NCBI GenBank assembly: GCA_046957575.1
Contig: JBKUOG010000008.1
Location: 53,704-117,703 of the forward strand
Source: UMGS1370 sp046957575
Lineage (GTDB): Bacteria > Bacillota > Clostridia > Lachnospirales > Lachnospiraceae
DNA length: 64,000 nucleotides
Direction of reading: 5' to 3'
Shown here: piece by piece, positions 43,752-50,838 of the stretch
Position numbering within the stretch: position 1 is the stretch's first letter
Layout of the letters: each line of letters opens with the position of its first letter
Program-made: the position numbers and the translations under genes
The notes under the pieces: model-generated
Databases searched by the model: none
What the model was told of the DNA's origin: nothing
What the model saw: only the letters and a program-made list of their open reading frames with translations

Positions 43752-44450
43752 CTACACCTTGATCATTCGATATCCCACTCCGATATGAGTCTGAATATAC
43801 TGGGGGCCGCTGCCCCCTTTTTCCAGCTTTTTCCGAAGTGTCGCCATAAAAACCCGTAAAGACGCCACGTCATTTTCCCAACTGCTGCCCCAGATGTTTT
43901 GAGTAATAAATGTGTGAGTCAGGACTTTCCCCATATTTCTGGAAAGAAGGCACAAGAGTTTATACTCAATTGGCGTCAAGTGCAGTTCTTCTTCTCCCAG
44001 ATAAGCGCATCCGGCTGCATAATCTACCCGCAGATCGCCGTTTTCAAATACGGCTGACTGAGACGGCGTTTCATCTTTCATCATCAGAAGTCTTCTCTGA
44101 GTCACCCGCAGTCTGGCCAGAAGTTCTTCTACGGAAAACGGTTTGGTCAGGTAATCGTCTGCGCCTGCGTCTAAAGCGTCAATTTTATCCGTATCTTCAC
44201 TTCTGGCGCTGATCACAATAATCGGCATATTGGACCAGGAGCGGATTCTCTCAATTACTTTCACCCCGTCAATGTCCGGCAGTCCCAAATCCAGCAGCAC
44301 GATGTCCGGATTGTGGGAAGATGCTTCCAAAATAGCCGTTTCCCCGTTTCCTGCTGCCAGATATCGGTAATCGTGAGCCTTAAGGGTTGTGGTGATTAGA
44401 TTTTTTACAGACTGGTCGTCTTCTACTACTAAAATCAATGGTTTATTCAT
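43752..44450 (-). CDS. kdpE: KdpE-like response regulator
   Basis: 232 residues from ATG 44450 (MNKPLILVVEDD), which overlaps the kdpD end by 8 bp. The receiver domain has the acidic pair VVEDD near 7-11, phospho-acceptor Asp in VLLDLGLPD near 52 and Lys in TKPF near 103. An OmpR-type winged helix follows from about 130. It controls potassium transport genes in the well-studied case, but kdpFABC is not present in this window. Confidence 0.9.
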   Translation of the reverse strand: MNKPLILVVEDDQSVKNLITTTLKAHDYRYLAAGNGETAILEASSHNPDIVLLDLGLPDIDGVKVIERIRSWSNMPIIVISARSEDTDKIDALDAGADDYLTKPFSVEELLARLRVTQRRLLMMKDETPSQSAVFENGDLRVDYAAGCAYLGEEELHLTPIEYKLLCLLSRNMGKVLTHTFITQNIWGSSWENDVASLRVFMATLRKKLEKGGSGPQYIQTHIGVGYRMIKV

Positions 44451-46440
44451 GCAACTGTACCTCCTCTGCAGGCAGTGTAAATGTAAATACGGAGCCATGG
44501 GGATGATTATCTGTAACCGTAATCGTACCTTTATGGGCGTTGATAATGGACTTGCACAAGGACAACCCCAAACCTAAGCTTCTTCGGCTGTCCGCCACCC
44601 GGTTGGCTCCGCTGTAAAACCGGTCAAAGACCTGCTTTTTATTTTCGTCAGAAATACCAGGGCCATCGTCAGATACGGAAATTACTGCCAGATCGCCTTC
44701 CTTTCTGGAGCGGATATGAATATGAGAACCTTTTTCTGTATATTTAATGGCATTGTCTACCAGATTAATAACCACCTGGACAATCAGTTTTGCATCCATT
44801 TTTGCCAAAAGCAGCTCGTCTTCATTCTCTACGGTTATAGTGTGCTCACAGTTTAACCGGTTTACATGGCGGAGTGCTTCGCAAATCACCTCTTCCACCA
44901 GTTCTGCGGAAATATGAAGATTCAGCCTTCCTTCTTCCAGGCGGGTTACGGACAGCAGATTTTCGACCAGATTAATCAGCCACATAGAATCATCGTAAAT
45001 ATCCTGGTACAGTCCTTTCTTGGTCTCTTCATCAAAGGAAGTTCCATTGGAAAGCAGATTACTGGCGTTCCCGGAAATAGACGTCAGAGGAGTCCGCAGA
45101 TCATGGGAAATACTCCGTAGCAGATTTGCCCGAAGCTGCTCATTTTTTGCCAAAATAGCCGCCTCTTCCTTTTCTTTTGCATTTTTTTCGTTTTCCAGCG
45201 CCAATGCGCATTCTCCCAGAATAGAAAGGAGAATGCTGTTTTCAAAAGCATCCAGAGACTGATCACCCATTGCGATTCCCACTACCCCGTATACAGACTC
45301 ATTGACCCGGATAGCCAGATACAGGCACTTTGCGTTGGGAAACGTATGGGTAGTGGCTCCAGCATGTTTATTATTTTTTAATGCCCATTCTGCCGCTTTT
45401 TTCTCTTCCTCTGAAATATAAGGATCCATATTGGTTTCTTCCTGTGCAGGAAATACAGCCGGATCCGCCAGTGTCCCGTTTTTTGCAACATAGATGACTA
45501 TATTTTTAGAGAGCAGCTTGATTAGCTGCTGGGCTGTTACAGACAGAATCTCTTCTTTGTCTTTTGCCTGCTGGAGCATCTGGTTGGTATCAAACAGCAC
45601 CTTCGTGCGGTAGGCCGACCAGGCGGACTGTTTGGCGCTGTTTTTTAACTTAGTTGCCAGAGTCCCTGTCATCAAAGCTGCCAAAAACATGATGAGAAAG
45701 GTCACTGGATATCCCTGATCATATGCCTGCAGGCTGAATTTCGGCTCTGTAAACAGAAAATTAAATACCAGTACACTGACAATAGATGCAATCAGGCTGT
45801 ATACCCGATTTACAGTCACTACTGATATGACTAACACTGCCAGCACATACAGTGTAATAATATTGGCTTCCGCAAATCCCAGCTTTTCAAGTACATACCC
45901 CAGGCTGCTGGCTGCAGAAAGAATTCCAATGCACTTTGCAATATCGGCTGCGGAAAATACAATACTGCTTTTTTTTCTCTGTTCCCGGTAAGCTGCAAGA
46001 CTCAGATTGTGATCCGGAATAATGTAAACATCCAGATTCGGCGCATTTGCAATCAGCTGATCTGTCAGCGCCGGTTTTCCAAACAGACGTCTTCTAGCTG
46101 TATTATTTCTTCCAATTACAATTTTGGAAACACCGGATAAGCGGGCAAATTCGGCAATCTGAAACGCCACATCATCCCCATACACTGTTTCAACAGAAGC
46201 CCCAAGTTTTCTGGCCAGATGGATATTGGATCGAAGCCGATTTTTATCCTCATCCCCCATTGCATGGAAATCAGAAGTTTCAACAAATAATGCAGTAAAT
46301 GTCCCCTGAAAAGCATCAGCCATCTTGGCTGCAGTCCGTATAATTTTTGCGTTGGAAACAGAAGAAGACAGACAGACCAGAATATGCTCGTCTGCATGAC
46401 CATCTCCATTAAAAAGACTCTGATTTTTTGTCTGCTCCAT
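44443..46440 (-). CDS. kdpD: KdpD-like sensor kinase lacking the N-terminal KdpD domain
   Basis: 665 residues from ATG 46440, with GGAGGT 7 nt upstream. Order: universal-stress-protein domain (about 20-145), four membrane segments of DUF4118 (about 175-275), a GAF-like domain (about 295-430), HisKA with SHDLRTPLTSI near 443 and HATPase with NLVDNAIKYTE and DDGPGI. Canonical KdpD is about 900 residues and begins with a roughly 230-residue domain with Walker motifs, absent here. Short KdpD forms occur in Firmicutes. Partner of kdpE; input may include turgor, K+ or c-di-AMP by analogy. Confidence 0.9.
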   Translation of the reverse strand: MEQTKNQSLFNGDGHADEHILVCLSSSVSNAKIIRTAAKMADAFQGTFTALFVETSDFHAMGDEDKNRLRSNIHLARKLGASVETVYGDDVAFQIAEFARLSGVSKIVIGRNNTARRRLFGKPALTDQLIANAPNLDVYIIPDHNLSLAAYREQRKKSSIVFSAADIAKCIGILSAASSLGYVLEKLGFAEANIITLYVLAVLVISVVTVNRVYSLIASIVSVLVFNFLFTEPKFSLQAYDQGYPVTFLIMFLAALMTGTLATKLKNSAKQSAWSAYRTKVLFDTNQMLQQAKDKEEILSVTAQQLIKLLSKNIVIYVAKNGTLADPAVFPAQEETNMDPYISEEEKKAAEWALKNNKHAGATTHTFPNAKCLYLAIRVNESVYGVVGIAMGDQSLDAFENSILLSILGECALALENEKNAKEKEEAAILAKNEQLRANLLRSISHDLRTPLTSISGNASNLLSNGTSFDEETKKGLYQDIYDDSMWLINLVENLLSVTRLEEGRLNLHISAELVEEVICEALRHVNRLNCEHTITVENEDELLLAKMDAKLIVQVVINLVDNAIKYTEKGSHIHIRSRKEGDLAVISVSDDGPGISDENKKQVFDRFYSGANRVADSRRSLGLGLSLCKSIINAHKGTITVTDNHPHGSVFTFTLPAEEVQLHE

Positions 46441-46485
46441 ACCGCTTACCTCCAATGCACCTGTTTTCTATTATACCATATTATA

Positions 46486-46578
46486 CTACAGCATTTTTCT
46501 CCTGTCGTCTAAAAAATCGTCTGCTTTTTTCATAGCAAAACAGCACAGTACAAAGACATCAGACAATAAGGTCAGCAA
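46486..46578 (-). CDS. Possible 30-residue single-pass membrane peptide before kdpD
   Basis: A minus-strand frame from TTG 46578, with GGAGG 7 nt upstream, reads MLTLLSDVFVLCCFAMKKAD and then a charged tail DDFLDDRRKML. One hydrophobic segment followed by a charged cytoplasmic end is typical of real small membrane proteins. It ends 45 bp before the kdpD start. The rest of the 293-bp gap is AT-rich, with TATAAT boxes near 46460-46485 that may drive kdpDE. No family is named. Confidence 0.4.
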   Translation of the reverse strand: MLTLLSDVFVLCCFAMKKADDFLDDRRKML

Positions 46579-46734
46579 AATCCATCCTCCACCCCTGACG
46601 CCTCACATTTCTGTTTAGATACGGAGCCTTTATAGTATCTTTGCATTTCCTTTATCATACCTTTATCTGCATTAAATAGGCATAAATAAGCTTTATCCTA
46701 TATTAAGACCATATAAAGAAAAACGGAATTTTCC

Positions 46735-46929
46735 CTACAACCATCCAAATATCCAGGCAATGGGCAGTGTGACACAGACTGTGGAAATAGAGACTGCCAG
46801 CAGTGCAAACAGCGGAACGCCGACAAACATGGCTAAAAATGCCCCGTAAGGATGGCGAAAAGCAAATCTCTCTGCGGTTTTATCAAATCTATTCTGTAAA
46901 CGTACTATTGATTTTTTAACATCCATCAT
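46735..46929 (-). CDS. Small single-pass membrane protein
   Basis: 64 residues from ATG 46929 (MMDVKKSIVRL), with AAAGGAG 9-10 nt upstream; a longer frame to 47013 has no site. A basic amphipathic N-terminal half (RLQNRFDKTAERFAFRHPYG) is followed by a 25-residue hydrophobic stretch to the end (VPLFALLAVSISTVCVTLPI). No known family is recognised. Confidence 0.6.
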   Translation of the reverse strand: MMDVKKSIVRLQNRFDKTAERFAFRHPYGAFLAMFVGVPLFALLAVSISTVCVTLPIAWIFGWL

Positions 46930-46999
46930 AATTGCATTCTCCTTTCCTCTCTCTACTCTTATGGTAGCACATGATAAATAAAGATAGGAAAAAGGGAGA

Positions 47000-47137
47000 A
47001 TGAGACCATACAAAGATTTTATAATGAACGCCCTGATAAAAACCGCTGAAAGTTTTAAAAGAGTACGAGCCGGTCAAACAGAAAAGGGACGCAGACAGCT
47101 CATTGACTATCCGCGCCCAAAAGCAGGCTGTATATGA
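47000..47137 (+). CDS. Possible 45-residue basic protein
   Basis: Plus-strand frame from ATG 47000 to TGA 47137, beginning MRPYKDFIMNALIKTAESFK and ending PRPKAGCI. GGGAG is too close to the first ATG; the ATG at 47024 has no clear site. It is on the opposite strand to both neighbours. Composition is protein-like, but evidence is weak and no family is seen. Confidence 0.22.
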   Translation: MRPYKDFIMNALIKTAESFKRVRAGQTEKGRRQLIDYPRPKAGCI

Positions 47138-47140
47138 TTT

Positions 47141-48871
47141 TCACTGCTGCCGATCCATTAATTTTTTCAAGGTACTGTCCGGATCGATTTCCCACAATAT
47201 TTCAATACTTTCTTTCATACCTTCTACCTGCTGAACCGCTTCTTCTTCAGAGATCTCAACCCCCATCCGATATTGAACCAGATAAAGAATGGCAGCCGTT
47301 ATCGCCCTTTTTTGCTCTTCCTCCTCTGCTTCCTGATACTCCCGGTACGTATAAACGAGATAAGGCAAATATTCTCCAAGATCTGCATTCTCAACAGGCC
47401 GGGCATCCGATAACTGCCAAACAGTCTCTTTTGCATAATCCATGGCCTCTTTTAAATTTTTAAATCCCATTTTGTGAACATTTTCAAAGAACGCTTCCCC
47501 TAATGCCAGCATATCTTCCTGATGATTTGCCGCATACTCCTCTGCACTTTCGATATCAGATTTCGGCACATCGCCTTCTATCCCCTGCCTGGACAAAATT
47601 GCCTGATATATCATGGCGGCTGTTCCAATCTCCAGACGCTCTTTCTCATCTGCATTTTGGTAATCTTCATAATCCCATTGAATCAAAAATCTGTCATAGT
47701 AGGGATCAATAATCGGATCGCAGGGAAGAGGAATATACTCCGAAACTAATTCTCCCGCTGAAACCAAAGGTTCCTCTGCCGCATCTTTTCCTCTCAAAAC
47801 GTAGACTCTCTCGCTGGCATAGCCGGTTTCTTCTCTGCTTATCCTTTCCTTTTCTGAAAAAACAGACAGTGCCATATAGCGGTTATAAAAATCCGGCAGA
47901 CGGATGCTCACCGTTCCGCTGTCAGAACGGCTGGTATCTGCTATTTTCCCATAAGCATATACCTGACCGTCTCCCTCAATCATAGCATACAGCCCATTAC
48001 CTGGACCTGTGGATGCATGGGAATATCGGAAGCTGCACACATCTTCATCCAGGCTGACATCCTCTATGGTCACATGCTGCTCTGCTGAAGATATTACAAA
48101 ACTCCACTCCCCGGATGCTTCCATAGTATCATCAAAAACGGCAAGTTCTTCAGAAACCTCCATGGATACTGGCAGGGAAGCATCTTTCACAAAGCAGATC
48201 TTGTTTGGATCGATGATACAGCATGGGCGGATTATGGCAGGCTCGTGAAGACGCTGCAGTCTTTCTGAATACTCTTCATCGCTTTTATACAGCCGATAGG
48301 TACCGTCTGCTTCTATCCGAATAGGGTTTTCGTCTTCACATGCCCACCAGGCTTCTTTATAATGGAGTCCCTCATTCTCTTCCCCAAATCCCATATCATT
48401 CCACTCTTCCTCAAACAGCTTAAAGGATAATGGAAAAATCCTGTCATTAAAATGGCCTCTCACATTTGTGATTTCAATCATCTGCTGCTCTTGCGGCAAA
48501 AATGCTGTTTCCAAAAAATCTTCATTTAAATATCTGCGGATATGGCTGGTATCCCAATCAAATGATTCCTCCCCCTCCTGAGACAAAAGAGGAAGCCGCA
48601 GTTCTTCTTCATAACTTTCCGGCACCTGGTCTAAAAACAACACCATATTACGGCCGGAAATGCCCCGCTCCTTTCCCAGCATCCGCCATTTCATTCCGCC
48701 AAAATAAGTATATTCCCCGATCCATTGATCATTCTGCGGTTTTTGCGGCAGACTCAAATCAGAAACCGACAGCGTAATTTGTTTGGAAGCGACTGCACCT
48801 TGCATGGGATCGTAACACGAAAGCGCCACCATGCAAATCAAAACTCCCCCAACTCCAATCCATTTTCCCAT
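47141..48871 (-). CDS. Exported DUF6273-like protein
   Basis: 576 residues with a signal peptide or anchor (MGKWIGVGGVLICMVALSC). The segment from about 50 (GEYTYFGGMKWRMLGKERG, then NMVLFLDQV, DWDTSHIRRYLNEDFLETAF) follows the DUF6273 pattern W-R-V-L...W-x-x-S-x-x-R-x-W-L-N. The C-terminal 200 residues are helical and acidic. A Cys near residue 19 could be lipidated, but the box is not canonical. Proteins of this type are surface proteins of gut Clostridia with no known role. Confidence 0.68.
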   Translation of the reverse strand: MGKWIGVGGVLICMVALSCYDPMQGAVASKQITLSVSDLSLPQKPQNDQWIGEYTYFGGMKWRMLGKERGISGRNMVLFLDQVPESYEEELRLPLLSQEGEESFDWDTSHIRRYLNEDFLETAFLPQEQQMIEITNVRGHFNDRIFPLSFKLFEEEWNDMGFGEENEGLHYKEAWWACEDENPIRIEADGTYRLYKSDEEYSERLQRLHEPAIIRPCCIIDPNKICFVKDASLPVSMEVSEELAVFDDTMEASGEWSFVISSAEQHVTIEDVSLDEDVCSFRYSHASTGPGNGLYAMIEGDGQVYAYGKIADTSRSDSGTVSIRLPDFYNRYMALSVFSEKERISREETGYASERVYVLRGKDAAEEPLVSAGELVSEYIPLPCDPIIDPYYDRFLIQWDYEDYQNADEKERLEIGTAAMIYQAILSRQGIEGDVPKSDIESAEEYAANHQEDMLALGEAFFENVHKMGFKNLKEAMDYAKETVWQLSDARPVENADLGEYLPYLVYTYREYQEAEEEEQKRAITAAILYLVQYRMGVEISEEEAVQQVEGMKESIEILWEIDPDSTLKKLMDRQQ

Positions 48872-48930
48872 AACCTTCTTTCGTTTCCCTCCTCAATACA
48901 GACTGTATTCTGATACGATTCTTTCGCAAA

Positions 48931-49350
48931 TCACTGTTTTCGTAAACTCTGCTTTAATCCCATAAAAAAGAAAATCAGGGATATGGTAATGCAAATATGG
49001 GAAAGGCCTGCTATCCCGGAAATGGCTGCATCTGCCCCTCTGGAGAGCGCAATCTGCAGCACCTGGACGATCCCCCTTGCAAGCATGGTACATGCCAGAA
49101 ATGGAAGAGACAGATTGTAGCAGATATAAAACCTTTTAAACAGTTTATTTTCCAGCAGCCGCTTTTCCTGATTGACAAACAGCGCAACGATTAAAAAGAA
49201 CAGCATCCCCAAAACCAGAAAGTGGGTGTGCAGCGTGCTTAAAACCGTTTTCCCTGTATATCCGTTAAATTTTGTAAATTCTCTGTAGAACACTCCGGCC
49301 GCCATCGCCAATGCAAAGTATACCATCGAAGTATTGATCATTCGTTTCAT
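48931..49350 (-). CDS. DUF2871 membrane protein
   Basis: 139 residues from ATG 49350, overlapping the preceding gene's stop (ATGA). Four membrane segments; the motif FGVFYREFTKFNGY-like stretch (AGVFYREFTKFNGYTG) and STLHTHFLVLGM, with paired histidines, define the family. Function unknown. It is the last gene of an operon headed by the TetR gene at 50052. Confidence 0.85.
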   Translation of the reverse strand: MKRMINTSMVYFALAMAAGVFYREFTKFNGYTGKTVLSTLHTHFLVLGMLFFLIVALFVNQEKRLLENKLFKRFYICYNLSLPFLACTMLARGIVQVLQIALSRGADAAISGIAGLSHICITISLIFFFMGLKQSLRKQ

Positions 49351-50015
49351 TTTTTTATCTCTCCTCTCATCGCAGAAAGCCCAATCCACACTGTCCATAC
49401 ATACGCGCATGTTTTGGGAATCATCAGCATCCCAACCATAGGGATTGCATCTGCCCACAGCACAACCGGAATATAAAATCCAAAGCTTAACACAATGGTC
49501 AGCCACATGTACTTAAATGCCCGATCCTGATGACGCTTTGCACTTTGATAGAACAGAATAATGATAAGAAGTCCCAAAAGAGCAAATGGAATGTTGCGGT
49601 AGATTCCCCATGAAAGAGGCGCTTCTATACTGGTCCACTGGTTTTGCGGAAGCAGGCACAATGCGATGCGTACCATAGCCAAACCATATACCACCAGAGT
49701 AATTCCCTGTTCTTTTTTTATGTGGTAACGTTCCCTCCACACATGGTACAAAATCACATAAAAAACAGTCATGGTAATGGAGGTAACTAATTTTCCTATC
49801 CCCAGTGGAGCCGCAAAGTTTTCCAGCCCTGTGGTACAAAGGGCATAGGCTCTCGGCACCAGATGAAAGGAATCCCCTGCACCCAGGATAACAGCCATAA
49901 TGCCGAACAGCCGGTACTGTCTGTTTCCTCTGCTTTTTACAATCATATAAATGCCGATTGTAATTACAAGAATTAAATATACTGCGTCAAATATTGTTTC
50001 TGCAATTGCCTGCAT
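49347..50015 (-). CDS. Seven-helix-type membrane protein, uncharacterised
   Basis: 222 residues from ATG 50015, with AAAGGAG 7 nt upstream. About seven membrane segments spread over the whole chain; an aspartate and a histidine fall in the second helix region (GAGDSFHLVPRAY). No enzyme signature is recognised. It lies between a TetR gene and a DUF2871 gene with short spacing, so the three are likely one operon. Confidence 0.78.
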   Translation of the reverse strand: MQAIAETIFDAVYLILVITIGIYMIVKSRGNRQYRLFGIMAVILGAGDSFHLVPRAYALCTTGLENFAAPLGIGKLVTSITMTVFYVILYHVWRERYHIKKEQGITLVVYGLAMVRIALCLLPQNQWTSIEAPLSWGIYRNIPFALLGLLIIILFYQSAKRHQDRAFKYMWLTIVLSFGFYIPVVLWADAIPMVGMLMIPKTCAYVWTVWIGLSAMRGEIKK

Positions 50016-50051
50016 ATGTTCTCCTTTCTGATCTCTAATTGTTTTCAAAAA

Positions 50052-50612
50052 TTACCGGTAAATGACTCTGGAAATCATCTCAAGTATCTCGCTGCAGTCA
50101 TAATTTCGCGTTACCTGTGCAGAAAGAATCAGAGAAAAAATAATGTCCACAAATTTTTCCGAAGTAAATACATTATCAAATACCTCTGCGGATACATTCT
50201 CATCCTGTATCAGTGCCTGGTGCATTCCTTCTTTCATGTGCTTCCAGGACTGTTCCATCCGCTCTTTGCCATTTTGCTTTTCTTCTCCCATAAAACTGAT
50301 AGGATGGGACTGAAAAAACTCCGGATACCTTTCGTCTCCCTTCTTCATGCTGTCAAATATCCGCCAAACACAGTCTGTAAAGCTTTGAAACGGTTTCCCC
50401 AATTCTTCAAAGTGAAAAATATCCTGCCAGATACTCTCTATAGTTGCAGCGAGCAGATCCGATTTGGAATCAAAATAATTGTAAATCGTCCCAACTGACA
50501 CGCCGCAGTCTTCAGCCAGTCCCCGAATATTCACAGCCATCCAGCCATCCTTCTTCATTCGCTCTCTGCTTCTTTCTAAAATGGCTTCCTTTGAAGTGAT
50601 TGCTATATTCAA
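50052..50612 (-). CDS. TetR-family transcriptional regulator
   Basis: About 186 residues from TTG 50612, supported by AAAGGAG 6 nt upstream; an upstream ATG at 50651 would start inside the operator. The N-terminal HTH reads AILERSRERMKKDGWMAVNIRGLAEDCGVSVGTIYNYF in pieces, a classic TetR form. The C-terminal ligand domain is variable. A perfect palindrome overlaps its promoter, so it likely represses itself and the two membrane-protein genes downstream. Confidence 0.9.
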   Translation of the reverse strand: MNIAITSKEAILERSRERMKKDGWMAVNIRGLAEDCGVSVGTIYNYFDSKSDLLAATIESIWQDIFHFEELGKPFQSFTDCVWRIFDSMKKGDERYPEFFQSHPISFMGEEKQNGKERMEQSWKHMKEGMHQALIQDENVSAEVFDNVFTSEKFVDIIFSLILSAQVTRNYDCSEILEMISRVIYR

Positions 50613-50636
50613 GACAGTCTCCTTTCTAACCTCAAC

Positions 50637-50678
50637 ATGAACAATGTTCATTTTACAGGATACAAATCCTTTCGTCAA
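50637..50678 (-). promoter_or_regulatory. TetR promoter with palindromic operator
   Basis: Minus-strand TTGACG (50678-50673), 17-bp spacer, TAAAAT (50655-50650). The perfect palindrome ATGAACAATGTTCAT (50637-50651) touches the -10 box and covers the start region. Confidence 0.75.
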
Positions 50679-50756
50679 GTAAATTTTACTATTTGTTTCA
50701 CTTTATTTTTAATTTATCACGTGAAATATTTTTTTCACGAAATTTATACATTTATA

Positions 50757-50785
50757 TTTACTTTCTAATTAGCACGTTATATAAT
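50757..50785 (+). promoter_or_regulatory. Promoter of the nuclease-helicase gene
   Basis: TTTACT (50757-50762), 17-bp spacer, TATAAT (50780-50785) in a very AT-rich 180-bp region with two TTCACG-like half sites near 50718 and 50735. Confidence 0.5.
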
Positions 50786-50838
50786 AAATCTAAGTTACAT
50801 AACTGTTGTCATAGTCAAACGAAATGGAGGTTTTACTT

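Noticed and set aside
48931..50785. Membrane proteins next to the restriction genes as part of the defence system
   Set aside because: They form their own TetR-led operon on the other strand with a separate operator; no link other than proximity.
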